A stretch of DNA of 64,000 bases from Bordetella parapertussis. GTDB taxonomy: Bacteria; Pseudomonadota; Gammaproteobacteria; Burkholderiales; SG8-41. This document shows positions 36,812 to 46,659 of this stretch, in pieces. Within the stretch, counting starts at the first letter, position 1, and the number at the start of each line of letters is the position of its first letter. The notes below the pieces were generated by a model. The model was not told the origin of the DNA. It saw only the letters and a program-made list of their open reading frames with translations, and searched no databases. Location of the stretch: positions 1 through 64,000 of the forward strand of contig CAMATZ010000026.1 in assembly GCA_945861275.1 (NCBI GenBank), in the 5' to 3' direction. The position numbers and the translations under genes are program-made.

Positions 36812-37846
36812 TCACCCTCCGATGTACGACATTTCGATTTTTTTCAGCGGTATGGTTTTTTCGCTGCGTATCTCGGAGTAGCGGTCAGCACGTTTACTCC
36901 ACACCCCGCTGATAGCGGTGTAAAGTTCTTCATCACTCGCGCCGCCGCGCAGCAGTGCGCGCAGGTCGTGACCGCTGGTGGCAAAGAGGCAGGTGTAGAG
37001 CTTGCCCTCGGTCGATATGCGCGCGCGCGTGCAGTCGCGGCAGAAAGCCTGCGTGACGGAGGCGATGACGCCTATTTCGCCGCCGCCGTCTTTGTAGCGC
37101 CAGCGTTCGGCGACTTCGCCGGTGTAATTGGGGTCCGCCGGTTGTAGCGGCATTTCCTTGTTGATGGTATCGACAATTTCGCGCGCGCTGACAACATCGT
37201 CCATGCGCCAGCCGTTGGTGTGGCCTACATCCATGAATTCGATGAAACGCAGGATGTGACCCTGCTGCTTGAAGAAGCGCGCCATCGGCACAATGCTGTG
37301 TTCGTTGACGCCGCGTTTGACCACCATATTGATTTTGATTGGCGCGAGGCCCGCTGCGGCAGCGGCGTCTATGCCTTCGAGCACCTTGGCCACCGGAAAA
37401 TCCACGTCGTTCATGCCCATGAACACGGCGTCGTCGAGCGAATCTAGGCTCACGGTGATGCGTTGCAAACCGGTGGCTTTCAGGGCGCGTGCTTTTTTTG
37501 CGAGCGACGAACCGTTGGTGGTCAGCGTTAAATCCAGTCCTGGAATTTCGGCCAGCATCGCGATTAACTGTTCGATGTTGCGGCGGATCAGCGGCTCGCC
37601 GCCGGTGAGGCGGATTTTTTCGACGCCGTGCCGGGTGAATGCGCGTGCGAGGCGGGTGATTTCTTCAAAACTCAGCAACGCGCTGCGCTCAAGGAACTGG
37701 TAATCCTTGCCGAACACTTCTTTCGGCATGCAATAGGTGCAGCGGAAATTGCAGCGATCGGTGATGGATATGCGCAGATCACGCAACGGCCTGCCGAGGC
37801 GATCGCGCGTGGCGGTGTTGAGAGGGGTAACTGAAGTAGCGTTCAT
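36812..37846 (-). CDS. moaA: GTP 3',8-cyclase MoaA
   Basis: A 344-residue radical-SAM enzyme, first step of molybdopterin synthesis. Its first 4Fe-4S cluster is held by [11 protein letters not shown] and the second by C-terminal Cys ([12 protein letters not shown], and CLFATSG), and it ends with the conserved Gly-Gly (MSYIGG) that carries catalytic arginine partners. It precedes fdhD and mobA, and is probably the first gene of the cofactor operon. Confidence 0.96.
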   Translation of the reverse strand: MNATSVTPLNTATRDRLGRPLRDLRISITDRCNFRCTYCMPKEVFGKDYQFLERSALLSFEEITRLARAFTRHGVEKIRLTGGEPLIRRNIEQLIAMLAEIPGLDLTLTTNGSSLAKKARALKATGLQRITVSLDSLDDAVFMGMNDVDFPVAKVLEGIDAAAAAGLAPIKINMVVKRGVNEHSIVPMARFFKQQGHILRFIEFMDVGHTNGWRMDDVVSAREIVDTINKEMPLQPADPNYTGEVAERWRYKDGGGEIGVIASVTQAFCRDCTRARISTEGKLYTCLFATSGHDLRALLRGGASDEELYTAISGVWSKRADRYSEIRSEKTIPLKKIEMSYIGG

Positions 37847-37952
37847 GGCTGGGCTGCAAATAAGGGCTGCTGATTATGCTGCGAAAGCGTAGTAGGCGCA
37901 ACTAAAGTATTGTTTTAATTCAATAACTTGCGTGCAGAGTGACATTCTGAAG

Positions 37953-38948
37953 TTAATTCACCTGGGCTTTGACATCGCGTACCACTTTGCCCCACTTGGC
38001 GAATTCGAGCTTGAGATACGCGCCGAACGCCGCGGGATCGGTCGCCACCACATAGCTGCCCGCGCGCTCGTAAGCGGATTTGACCTCCGCCTGCTGCAGC
38101 AGCGTGCTCACGTCTCGATGTATGCGATTGATAGCCGCGGCCGGCGTGCCGCGTGGCGCAAGCAGGCCGACCCACAACAGCGCATCGTAGCCGGGCAGGG
38201 TTTCCGCAATACTGGGCACATCCGGCAGTTCCGGCGAACGTTTGGCGCTGGTCACCGCGATGATGCGCACTTGCCCGGCCTTATGATTGTTGATGATGCT
38301 GGAGATACCCACGCAACTGACTGCGATCTGCCCGCCCAGTAAATCCGCGCGCACCTGGCCGCTGCCCTTGTAGGGGATGTGAACCATGTCGATTTTGGCC
38401 ATAGACACGAACATCGCCTGGAACAAATGCTGCGCGCCGCCATTGCCGGACGACGCGTAGTTGATCTTGCCCGGCTGCTTTTGCGCCAGCGCGATCAGCT
38501 CCTTGACACTATGCACACCCAGCGAAGGGTGTACCGTCAGCGCGTACGGCTGGCTGGCGATTTGCATAATCGGCGCGAAATCCTTAATCGCATCGAACGC
38601 CACTTTCTTGTACAGGTTGGGGATGATGACGTGGGGCGTGCCGGTGGCGAGCAGCGTATAGCCATCAGCGATAGCACCGGCCGCGAGCTCCGTGCCGATC
38701 ATGCCGCCGGCGCCCGCCCGATTGTCGATGACCACCTGCTGCTTCAACAGCTCGGGCAGCCTGTTGGCCACAATCCGCACCACAACATCAGCCGCGCCGC
38801 CCGAGGCGAAGGGGAGAATCATGCGCACCGGCTTGTTGGGATAAGCTTGTCCTGAGCCTGTCGAGGCGGGCTGAGCGAAGACGGCCGCCGGCGCCAACAG
38901 CCAGCCGCCGGCCAGCACGGGCAATGCGATAAGAAAGGTGCGCTGCAT
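37953..38948 (-). CDS. Bug/TctC-type receptor with repeat-derived mature N-terminus
   Basis: A 331-residue periplasmic receptor: signal peptide MQRTFLIALPVLAGGWLLAP ending at FAQ, an unusual PASTGSGQ insert, then AYPNKPVRMILPFASGGAAD and the family loops INYASSGNGGAQHLF and SAKRSPELPDVPS. The insert is encoded by a short dispersed repeat also found in the Bug gene at 57041. Start at 38948 has aggaggc at optimal distance. Ligand unknown. Confidence 0.92.
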   Translation of the reverse strand: MQRTFLIALPVLAGGWLLAPAAVFAQPASTGSGQAYPNKPVRMILPFASGGAADVVVRIVANRLPELLKQQVVIDNRAGAGGMIGTELAAGAIADGYTLLATGTPHVIIPNLYKKVAFDAIKDFAPIMQIASQPYALTVHPSLGVHSVKELIALAQKQPGKINYASSGNGGAQHLFQAMFVSMAKIDMVHIPYKGSGQVRADLLGGQIAVSCVGISSIINNHKAGQVRIIAVTSAKRSPELPDVPSIAETLPGYDALLWVGLLAPRGTPAAAINRIHRDVSTLLQQAEVKSAYERAGSYVVATDPAAFGAYLKLEFAKWGKVVRDVKAQVN

Positions 38949-38989
38949 GCTGCCTCCTTTTGTCTTGTAGGCGCCGCTGCGCCGCTGCA

Positions 38990-39454
38990 TCAGTGCCGCA
39001 GTTGATGAATGATGCCTATCGCAAACAGCGACATCAGTGCGGCAATACCATAACACATGAGCCAGTTGTCGAGTGCCACGTTCAGGCTTTGCTGGGAGGT
39101 TGTTGTCACAAAGGTGTTGATCTGTGTGACGGCGTTGCCCACGGTGGTGTCGCTATTGCCGCTGCTGGATACGATAGCGCCACGGCTGGTATTGACCGCG
39201 AGATAGAAATGATCGGTGGGGATGCCGTCGTTGTCGTATACCCGGTTGCGTTTGACCGCTGCACCCACCAGCGTGCCTGATTCCAGTCGGGTGACTGTAG
39301 TCTTGCCACGCTTGGACACCTTCAACTCGCAAGCGGGGGCGGTATTGCCGGCACGCGTGCACTCCAGCACAAAAACTTCATGCATCCAGTAGGCGATGCC
39401 AAAGATCAGCGCCACACAACCCAACGTGACGGCGATACGAAACAGGGCGTGCAT
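38990..39454 (-). CDS. Small inner-membrane protein with two membrane helices
   Basis: A 154-residue protein with helices near 5-25 (AVTLGCVALIFGIAYWM) and 130-150 (CYGIAALMSLFAIGIIHQL) and a periplasmic-looking middle. It contains paired Cys (ECTRAG..ACELK) and a Ser/Thr-rich stretch. No family recognised. It sits 12 bases after the SDR gene on the same strand, so it may be co-transcribed. Confidence 0.6.
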   Translation of the reverse strand: MHALFRIAVTLGCVALIFGIAYWMHEVFVLECTRAGNTAPACELKVSKRGKTTVTRLESGTLVGAAVKRNRVYDNDGIPTDHFYLAVNTSRGAIVSSSGNSDTTVGNAVTQINTFVTTTSQQSLNVALDNWLMCYGIAALMSLFAIGIIHQLRH

Positions 39455-39466
39455 CAGGCTTCGCGA

Positions 39467-40231
39467 CTACATCAGAATGCGGCCGCCGTTAATATCAAGC
39501 GACACGCCGTTCAAATAAGCAGCGCTGTCGGAAGCCAAAAACACCATCGCATTGGCGTGATCTTCGGGGTCGGGCAGGCGGCGCAGCGGTATCTGCGCGG
39601 CGATGGCTTCGATATTGGCTTCGGTGCGCAGCGCGCGCACGCGTGGCGTCAACGTGGTGATCGGCGCAATCGAGTTGGAGGTAATGCCCGAAGGCCCCAG
39701 TTCAATCGCCAGAAAGCGCGTGAGCTGGATCACGCCGGCCTTGGACGCGGCATACGCGGGCGAGGTCGAGCCAAACAGGGTGCGACCGGAAATGGACGAT
39801 ACATTGATGATGCGCCCGGCTCTGGATTTTTTGAGATAGGGAATGGCGTATTTGCAGGTCAGAAAGGTGCCGCGCATATTGAGCGCTACCGTGCGCTCCC
39901 AGTCGTCCAGCGGCAATTCTTCCACGCTGGTGAGCTTGCCATAACCGCCGGCGCTGTTCACCAGGATGTCGATGCCGCCGAACTCCAGGGCGACGCGCGC
40001 GAGGGCGTCGATCACGGATTTCTCCTCAGTGACATCGGTGCGTATCGCGATCGCGCGCGTGCCGCTGCCTTTGATTTCGTTCGCCAGTTTTTGCGCGTCA
40101 AATTCGTCGATATCGAGCAGCGCCACCAGCGCATGTTGTTGTGCGAACGCGCGCACGGTCGATGCGCCTATGCCTTGCGCCGCGCCGGTGATGACGGCGA
40201 TGCGGCCTTTGAGTTCCGGGTAAATAGCCAT
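39467..40231 (-). CDS. Short-chain dehydrogenase/reductase (SDR)
   Basis: A 254-residue classical SDR: TGAAQGIGAS nucleotide motif, DILVNSAGGYG, and catalytic Ser (NVSSISG) with YAASK. The acidic residue at the end of beta-2 (LLDIDEFD) favours NAD over NADP. Substrate unknown; many relatives are 3-oxoacyl or hydroxysteroid reductases. A weak promoter may lie in the AT-rich stretch 40232-40262. Confidence 0.9.
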   Translation of the reverse strand: MAIYPELKGRIAVITGAAQGIGASTVRAFAQQHALVALLDIDEFDAQKLANEIKGSGTRAIAIRTDVTEEKSVIDALARVALEFGGIDILVNSAGGYGKLTSVEELPLDDWERTVALNMRGTFLTCKYAIPYLKKSRAGRIINVSSISGRTLFGSTSPAYAASKAGVIQLTRFLAIELGPSGITSNSIAPITTLTPRVRALRTEANIEAIAAQIPLRRLPDPEDHANAMVFLASDSAAYLNGVSLDINGGRILM

Positions 40232-40403
40232 ATGATTTAAGTATTTGTTATTAAAGAACTATTTTTGAAGCAGGAAAAGGAGGGAAAGCTATTTTCTGAC
40301 GCGCCATGTTACACGAAGGCGCAATCCGGAAGTGCGCGCCAGGCGCTATGCGCAGCGACTGCAGGCCGTTGCACGGCACGCGCAATTTCGCGCTGCAGTT
40401 GCG

Positions 40404-41747
40404 CTACTTGGCGACCACGTTACCCAAATTCGGCAGCCATGTCGCCAGTTGCGGAAAAGCGGCGATCACGACGATCACGCCCAGCAGGCAAATCCAGTAC
40501 GGTATGCAGCCCCTGAAAATGTCGCCGAGCGACGCTTCCTGAGGCAATGCGGCCTTAACCGTGAACACCAGAATGCCGAAAGGCGGCGTGAGCAACCCGG
40601 TTTCAATGGCGAGTATGCCGAGAATGGCGAAGGCCAGCGGGTCCATGCCCAGCGCCATGGCGACCGGCGCGAACACCGGCACTGTCAGCAGAATGATCGA
40701 AATCGAATCGATCAGCATGCCGAGGATGAACCAGATCAATACCATCACCGCCAGTACACCCCAGACGCCCAGGCCCGAGGTGAGGAAAAACTCCTTGGCC
40801 ATGCCAGTGATGCCGGTCATGGACAACACGCGCGAATAAAGCTGCGCGCAGAACAGCAGTATCAGCAGTGGTGCGGAGGTGCGGCCCACTGACAGCACCA
40901 CCTCAAACAACTCCTTCGGCTTCATGCGTTTCCACATCGCCAGCAGCAGCGCCAGTGCCGCGCCCACGCCCGCGCCTTCGGTTGGCGTAAAGAATCCGAG
41001 CCAGATACCGCCCAGCGTCACGCCGACCAGCAGGAACACCAGCGCTGTGCTGATCAACAGTTCGCGAAATTCCGCATCGGTGATCTCGACTTCGCTTTGC
41101 ACCTGCGCGAGTTTGGCGCCGGCGCCGACCAGTTCCGGCTTCAGATACGCAGCGCCGATGATGTAGGCGCAATAGAAAAACACCAGAATAAAACCGGGAA
41201 TAATGCCGGCGATGAATATCTTGCCGATGGCCTGCTCGGTCAACACGCCCCACACGATCATCAGCACGCTCGGCGGTATCAGCATGCCCAGGCATGCGCT
41301 GCCGGCGATGCAACCGAGGGCGAATTTGCGCTCGTAGCCGTAACGTTTCATCTCCGGATAGGCGATGCGCGAGAACGCCGCTGCCGCCGCGATCGACACG
41401 CCGGTGACAAACGCGAACACCGCGTTCGCCAGCACCGTTGCTATGGCAAGGCGGCCGGGGATGTGTTTGATGAGCCGGTTGGTCAATGCAAACAAGTCGC
41501 GCGCCGCACCGCACTTGGCGAGAAAATCACCCATCAGCATGAACAGCGGTATTACCGCGAACACATAATCCCGTAGCGCCTCGTACGCAGTGGTCGCGAT
41601 GAACGACTGCACCACTTCCATATTGCCGTGCATCAGGTAAATGCCGAGCACGCTCGCCATGCCCAGCGCGACGGCGATATGCACCCCGGCAAACACCATC
41701 ACCAGCAGCGCGGTGAGTAAAATTACGATTTCCGTGGAACCGAACAT
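40404..41747 (-). CDS. dctM: TRAP transporter large membrane subunit DctM
   Basis: A 447-residue polytopic permease (12 or so helices), the ion-coupled channel of the tripartite ATP-independent system. Motifs near MFGSTEIVILLTALLVMVFAG, GCIAGSACLGMLIPPSV and LIDSISIILLTVPVF. The start at 41747 is used; the frame upstream runs into dctQ. The binding protein gene is two genes away. Confidence 0.95.
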   Translation of the reverse strand: MFGSTEIVILLTALLVMVFAGVHIAVALGMASVLGIYLMHGNMEVVQSFIATTAYEALRDYVFAVIPLFMLMGDFLAKCGAARDLFALTNRLIKHIPGRLAIATVLANAVFAFVTGVSIAAAAAFSRIAYPEMKRYGYERKFALGCIAGSACLGMLIPPSVLMIVWGVLTEQAIGKIFIAGIIPGFILVFFYCAYIIGAAYLKPELVGAGAKLAQVQSEVEITDAEFRELLISTALVFLLVGVTLGGIWLGFFTPTEGAGVGAALALLLAMWKRMKPKELFEVVLSVGRTSAPLLILLFCAQLYSRVLSMTGITGMAKEFFLTSGLGVWGVLAVMVLIWFILGMLIDSISIILLTVPVFAPVAMALGMDPLAFAILGILAIETGLLTPPFGILVFTVKAALPQEASLGDIFRGCIPYWICLLGVIVVIAAFPQLATWLPNLGNVVAK

Positions 41748-41752
41748 GAGGG

Positions 41753-42280
41753 TCAGCCGACTAATTCGTTCGGATTGCCCGGCCCGCGCAGAGGCTCGTG
41801 CAGCGGCACTTGCAGGCGCTCGATGGTGGACAAGAGATAGTTGAACGCGGCGAGAAAGGTGCCAATAACGATGATGAATCGCGCCGGCCATACCGGCACG
41901 CGTAACGCGCCTTCACCTTCAAATTCGTTCGATGTCCAGGCGTGTATCGAAGGGTCGATACTGCCCCAGCACACAATGGCGAAAAACGCGATGCCGAGCA
42001 AGTAGGCGAAAAGTTCGAGTACGCGCTGCGCCAGCGGCGGCAGGCGCGAAGTCACCGCATCCACAAATATCATGCCACCGGAGCGAATGGCGAACGGCGC
42101 TTGTAAAAAGCAGATGACGACAATCGAAAACGACACAATTTCCGGTGTGCCTTTGACCGGGCTGTTGAATACCACGCGGCCGATCACATCTGCGCACACC
42201 AGAAAGCAAATCAGGAATGCCAGTACCGCGGCCACCACAAGCATCGCGCGTACCAGCCACTCGTTGAGTTTGGTGATCAT
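41753..42280 (-). CDS. dctQ: TRAP transporter small membrane subunit DctQ
   Basis: A 175-residue four-helix membrane protein (AVLAFLICFLVCADVIGRVV, SFSIVVICFLQAPFAI), the small partner of DctM. It is separated from dctM by 5 bases and from dctP by a short repeat-bearing gap. Confidence 0.9.
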   Translation of the reverse strand: MITKLNEWLVRAMLVVAAVLAFLICFLVCADVIGRVVFNSPVKGTPEIVSFSIVVICFLQAPFAIRSGGMIFVDAVTSRLPPLAQRVLELFAYLLGIAFFAIVCWGSIDPSIHAWTSNEFEGEGALRVPVWPARFIIVIGTFLAAFNYLLSTIERLQVPLHEPLRGPGNPNELVG

Positions 42281-42290
42281 CTTCTTATGC

Positions 42291-42350
42291 CCTCACCCCA
42301 ACCCGGCCCCTCGCCCGCTTGCGCAGGCTCTCCCCGTGAATGGGGCGAGG
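42291..42350. repeat. Palindromic REP-type element (cctcaccccaaccc)
   Basis: A GC-rich hairpin: cctcgccc..gggcgagg with an inner loop, led by the phrase cctcaccccaaccc that is common in intergenic repeats of proteobacteria. It lies between dctP and dctQ. Confidence 0.6.
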
Positions 42351-42362
42351 CGGCCACTAGAC

Positions 42363-43424
42363 TTACTTGACTTCGTAACGCACAGGCCACTTATGCCCGA
42401 GCTTTTCTGCCTCCTGCAAAGCGAGTTTCAGCACTTGGGTTGCGGGCAGGCCCTGCTTGTCGAGTTCAGTCGCTTTCTGCTGCGGCCAGATTTTGAGCGA
42501 ATTGGCCCAGTCGAGCTTCACCGACTCCGGCACGGCAGAAATAACTGCGCCAAGCTTTTTCAGTTGGTCGAGCTGTTTTGGATAGTTGTCTTTGTTGACG
42601 GAGCCGGTTCTGGCTTCAAACTCCTTCGCGACTTCCTGAATAATGGCCTGCACATCCTTCGGCAACTTGTTGAAGCGCGCCTGATTGATGGTCAGTCCAT
42701 GCCAGGTAATCGAGCCGAAGCCGACTTCGGTGTAGTACTTGCCGACTTCGTGCAATTTGAAATTCACCCATCCTGACGGAAACATGATCCAGCCGTTGTA
42801 AACGCCGGTCTGCATCGAGGTGTAGGCCTCGGGCAGTGACGATTGCACGGGTGTTGCGCCCGCGAATTCCAGCCATTTCAGATTCAGTCCGGCGCCGGCA
42901 AGCTTCTTGCCTTTGAGGTCGGCTACGGTTTTCCATTCGAACGTGGTGCCGAGGTTGTAGCCGTTGTCGGCGATCAGCGCCAGCAGTTTTTGCTTGTACT
43001 TGTCCTCGAACACCTTGCTCATGTAGGGCACTTTGTCATAGATCGAACGCGCGAGTTTCACGCTCATTTCCGGATCCATGGTGCCGAACGGCAGCATCAC
43101 CTGAAACGCATGCAGCGGCAGATTCGAGGGTTCGAAGCAGAAGCAATAGCCGCCAATGTCGATGATGCCCGACTGCACGCCTTCGAGTGTGTCGGCCACT
43201 TTTACCATGGCGCCGCCGTAGCCTTCGATGAACTCCACCTTGTGCTTGGTTTTTGCGGCCACACGTTTGGTGACTTCAGGCACAAAAAAATTCTGCATCA
43301 GATTCACGTACGTGTTCGCGGCCGGATGGCCCGACGCGATGCGCAGTTTGATGTCTTCAGCCTGAACCACGGTCGATCCCAGTGCGGCAAGAACAGCACT
43401 GACCAGCAAGTGACGAAGCTTCAT
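42363..43424 (-). CDS. dctP: TRAP transporter periplasmic binding protein DctP
   Basis: A 353-residue exported receptor with signal peptide HLLVSAVLAALGSTVVQA. Family features: KLRIASGHPAANTYVNLMQN and the long cradle helix (TINQARFNKLPKDVQAI). The ligand-clamping Arg expected mid-protein is not obvious. It is the first gene of the dctPQM operon. Ligand unknown; carboxylate most likely from family knowledge. Confidence 0.92.
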   Translation of the reverse strand: MKLRHLLVSAVLAALGSTVVQAEDIKLRIASGHPAANTYVNLMQNFFVPEVTKRVAAKTKHKVEFIEGYGGAMVKVADTLEGVQSGIIDIGGYCFCFEPSNLPLHAFQVMLPFGTMDPEMSVKLARSIYDKVPYMSKVFEDKYKQKLLALIADNGYNLGTTFEWKTVADLKGKKLAGAGLNLKWLEFAGATPVQSSLPEAYTSMQTGVYNGWIMFPSGWVNFKLHEVGKYYTEVGFGSITWHGLTINQARFNKLPKDVQAIIQEVAKEFEARTGSVNKDNYPKQLDQLKKLGAVISAVPESVKLDWANSLKIWPQQKATELDKQGLPATQVLKLALQEAEKLGHKWPVRYEVK

Positions 43425-43510
43425 GACTACTCCTCCAGTAGATTATTTGAATGGGGTGAACAACGGGCCGGATGCTAACACGCCCGCCATGCGGGTGGGC
43501 CGTGCGTGTG

Positions 43511-44476
43511 TCAGCGAATCGCGACCGGCGCTACCGTAGAGCCGGTCGCACCCTGCAGCTTGAGCGGTTGCATGACGAAGGCGAATTCGTAGACTTTCTT
43601 CGCCGCCAGTTCGTCGAGCTTCATGTTTTCCAGCAGGTGTATGCCATGCACCACCAGCATCATCTGGTGGATGGGCCCGGAAAGCAGCGGGTCTTTGGGC
43701 GGCGCGACTTCGACCGGAATATTATCCGCGCCGAGCAGCATCGGGTCTTGTGTCACCAGCCACTGTCCCGCGCCCACGCCAATGCCGGGGCTGGCGCGCA
43801 TGTAGCGTGCGTTTTCCTTGCCCCACAGCCTGCCCCAGCCGGTGTGGATGATTACCGCGTCGCCCGGCTCCAGCTTCATGTTTTGCCGTTTGAGTGCTTG
43901 CTGCAGATCGTCCGCGGTGATTTCGTAACTGTCGGGCAGCGTATCCACACCTTTCAGCCCGGCGACATCGATCATCACGCCGCGTGTCATCAGCGCGCCC
44001 ACCTTTTCAATGCCAAGCTTGGTGAAGCCGGTGCGCGTTGCGGTCTCACTGATCTTGAAGCAGTTGTAGAGGCTGTCGCCGTGCGACTGGTGAGCGAAGC
44101 CGTCGAATTGTGTGCCGATCTGCCCCAGTTCGGTGGTGACGAGTTCTTCGTTGCCGCCGCGCTCATTCGCCCCCCGATTCATCGTTGAGCGCTTGGTATG
44201 CAGATTGAACTGGCGCGTGGCTTGCAAAGGCATACCTTGGCGCAGTACGTGGCCGATTTCGATCACCTCGCCGCTACGTATCAGTTTTGTCGCCTTGAGC
44301 ACTGAGGCCGGCTTCATGTGGTTGGCCGAGCCGCGTTCATCGCCGGCGCCCCATTTCGAGGGGCAACGCTGGGCTTCGGCGGGCGGCATCCACGACGGCG
44401 TTTGAGCTGCGGCAGTTGCAATAGCGAACAAAGCACTGATGCCCATTCCGGCAACTACGATTGCGGTAGTTCTCAT
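43511..44476 (-). CDS. Exported cyclase/kynurenine formamidase-like hydrolase
   Basis: A 321-residue protein of the cyclase family (PF04199), with signal peptide AIVVAGMGISALFAIATAAA. The metal-binding segment reads GTQFDGFAH instead of HGTHxDxxxH, a variant also seen in a subset of this family. Later VIIHTGWGRLWG is conserved. Signal-bearing homologues often lie near Bug receptors, as here (the gene sits between dctP and two Bug genes). Substrate unknown. Confidence 0.85.
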   Translation of the reverse strand: MRTTAIVVAGMGISALFAIATAAAQTPSWMPPAEAQRCPSKWGAGDERGSANHMKPASVLKATKLIRSGEVIEIGHVLRQGMPLQATRQFNLHTKRSTMNRGANERGGNEELVTTELGQIGTQFDGFAHQSHGDSLYNCFKISETATRTGFTKLGIEKVGALMTRGVMIDVAGLKGVDTLPDSYEITADDLQQALKRQNMKLEPGDAVIIHTGWGRLWGKENARYMRASPGIGVGAGQWLVTQDPMLLGADNIPVEVAPPKDPLLSGPIHQMMLVVHGIHLLENMKLDELAAKKVYEFAFVMQPLKLQGATGSTVAPVAIR

Positions 44477-44544
44477 GTGATTTCTCCCCGAGTGAAAATT
44501 GACGGCAACACGCCGCCTGCGTTCAACTGTCGTGTTCACCTCTG

Positions 44545-45513
44545 CTAATTCAAGCGCATTCCCGATTCGCGCACGATTTTTGCAGTTTTTTCCATTTCGG
44601 ATTTGATCCGCGCGGCGAAGTCCTCGGGCGTGCCGCTGAGCGGTTCCATGCCTTGCAGCGTCAGTGCGTCCTGCACCTCGCGCCGCTGCACAATTTTCAC
44701 GGTCTCGGTGTTGAGGCGCGTCACGATGTCGCGGGGCAGAGCGAGCGGCCCCAGCAGACCGAGAAAAAACGACGCGTCGAAACCCGGCAGGCCGGATTCG
44801 GCAACCGTCGGCACCTCGGGCATGGCCGCGATGCGCTTTAATCCGCTGACGGCAAGCGCGCGCAGGCGGCCAGCTCTGACATGCGGCATGGAACCCAGCG
44901 GATTGCCGAATACCAGCGACACCTGGCCCGCCATCACTTCTGTCGCAGCGGGTCCCGCACCCTTGTACGGGATATGCACAAAATCAATTTTCGCGGCAGA
45001 GCGAAACATTTCCAGCACCAGATGTCCCGCCGAGCCGTTGCCCGCTGACGCAAAGTTAAGCTGGCCGGGCCGCGCTTTGGCGAACTGGATCAGCTCGCGC
45101 ACGTTCTTCACCGGCAAAGAGGGATGCGAGGTCAGCAGTGCCGCGTATTCGCCGATCATTGAAATGGGTGTGAAATCACGCTGAAAGTTGAGTTGCTTGT
45201 GCGTGAGCGTGACCACGATCAAACCCGATCCCGCCACGATCAGGGTATAGCCGTCGGGCGCCGCGCGCGCGGCATATTCGCCACCCGCCAAGCCGCCGCC
45301 GCCGGTGCGGTTTTCGATCACCACGGATTGACCAAGGCTTTCCGTCAGATATTTACCGATGTAGCGCGCCAGCGTGTCATTGCCGCCACCCGGCGCCAGC
45401 GGCACTACCATGCGTATGGGTTTGTGCGGATAACCCTGCCCAACGGCGGAACCGGCGAACACGGCAAGCATCGTCATCGAGAATCCGCGTGCCATTTTGA
45501 CGCGTATTGGCAT
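44545..45513 (-). CDS. Bug/TctC-type tripartite tricarboxylate receptor
   Basis: A 322-residue periplasmic receptor (signal FSMTMLAVFAGSAVG, mature QGYPHKPIRMVVPLAPGGGN, loop NFASAGNGSAGHLVLEMF). The ATG at 45513 lies 2 bases after the stop of the Bug gene upstream, so they are coupled. A GTG at 45519 could add two residues. Confidence 0.9.
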   Translation of the reverse strand: MPIRVKMARGFSMTMLAVFAGSAVGQGYPHKPIRMVVPLAPGGGNDTLARYIGKYLTESLGQSVVIENRTGGGGLAGGEYAARAAPDGYTLIVAGSGLIVVTLTHKQLNFQRDFTPISMIGEYAALLTSHPSLPVKNVRELIQFAKARPGQLNFASAGNGSAGHLVLEMFRSAAKIDFVHIPYKGAGPAATEVMAGQVSLVFGNPLGSMPHVRAGRLRALAVSGLKRIAAMPEVPTVAESGLPGFDASFFLGLLGPLALPRDIVTRLNTETVKIVQRREVQDALTLQGMEPLSGTPEDFAARIKSEMEKTAKIVRESGMRLN

Positions 45514-45515
45514 GG

Positions 45516-46481
45516 TCACTCGGCCTTAGCGCCCGAAATTTTCACCACCCTTGCCCATTTGTCGAATTCGGTTTTGATGTAAGCGCCGAAACTCGCCACG
45601 CTGCCGCCTGCAATTTCGGTGCCGATGTTGGCATAACGCTCCTTCAATTCGGGCAGGGCTTTGTTGGCGGCGGCATTCAGTTTATTGATGATAGCGGGCG
45701 GTGTTTTGGCGGTGGCGCCCAGCCCGTACCAGCCGATGACTTCATAACCGGGCACACCGGATTCGGCGATGGTCGGAATGTCGGGCGTGGCTGCAGAGCG
45801 TTTGGGGGAAGTTACGCCGAGCGCACGCACGCGGCCCGATTTGATGTGTCCCACCAGGCCGCCGATGGCGGTGAAGCTGATATGTATTTCGCCCGCGATC
45901 AATGCGCTGTTTGCCTGCGCGCCGCTTTTGTAGGGCACGTGAACCATGTCCACGCCCGCCATGTGCTTGAACAATTCTGCTGAAAGATGGTTGGAGCCGC
46001 CTATGCCGCTGGAGGCATACGTCAGACGCTGCGTCTTTGCCAGTGCGATGAGTTCCGCGACGTTGTTAGCGGGCACCGAATTGCGCACCGACAACACATA
46101 AGGCGTAAACACCGTGAGAATGACCGGCGCGAAATCGCGTATCGGATCGTAGCCCGCATTGCTGCGCAGGCTGGGCGTGATCACATGCGTGGGTGACATT
46201 GCCAGCAGCGTATAACCGTCGGGCGCGGCCTTGGCTACGATTTCACTGGAGAGGGCGCCGCCGGCGCTGGGTCGGTTATCCACCACGAATGATTGGCCGA
46301 GCATGTCGCTGAGCTTGGTGGTCATGATGCGCGCCACGGTATCCGAGCCGCCACCGGGCCCGAGCCCCACCAGCACACGTACGCTTCGGGTGGGGTAGTC
46401 CTGTGCATGGACGGCATGTGCGGCGAATACAGCAAGAATGAATGGCAGAATTTTCACGGCGTTTCCTGTGTTGGATAGCAT
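45516..46481 (-). CDS. Bug/TctC-type tripartite tricarboxylate receptor
   Basis: A 321-residue receptor with signal peptide KILPFILAVFAAHAVHA, mature QDYPTRSVRVLVGLGPGGGS, VDNRPSAGGALSSE and the loop LTYASSGIGGSNHLSAELF. It is first of a pair with the gene at 44545. The two are only partly similar to each other, so they probably bind different ligands. Confidence 0.92.
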   Translation of the reverse strand: MLSNTGNAVKILPFILAVFAAHAVHAQDYPTRSVRVLVGLGPGGGSDTVARIMTTKLSDMLGQSFVVDNRPSAGGALSSEIVAKAAPDGYTLLAMSPTHVITPSLRSNAGYDPIRDFAPVILTVFTPYVLSVRNSVPANNVAELIALAKTQRLTYASSGIGGSNHLSAELFKHMAGVDMVHVPYKSGAQANSALIAGEIHISFTAIGGLVGHIKSGRVRALGVTSPKRSAATPDIPTIAESGVPGYEVIGWYGLGATAKTPPAIINKLNAAANKALPELKERYANIGTEIAGGSVASFGAYIKTEFDKWARVVKISGAKAE

Positions 46482-46497
46482 AATTACCTGCTCGTAA

Positions 46498-46617
46498 TCA
46501 CTGGCTTGTCATTTCATACACCATATCGCTGACGAAGCGCTTGAACAGATCGCGCAGCACGTCGTCGGCAATGCCCCAGATGAAAGAGACGATCTTGTTA
46601 TGTGTAGCTTGGTCCAA
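46498..46617 (-). pseudogene. hsdM N-terminal relic (type I restriction-modification methylase)
   Basis: The minus strand reads THNKIVSFIWGIADDVLRDL then FKR, the very N-terminus of HsdM, before the sequence departs and stops after 39 codons. Start TTG at 46615-46617 keeps an agga site. The methylase domain and any hsdS/hsdR are absent, so this is a leftover of a lost restriction system. Confidence 0.8.
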
Positions 46618-46659
46618 TATTTATTCCTGCTTATTCGCCTGATCAAGGAGGGTGCAGCG

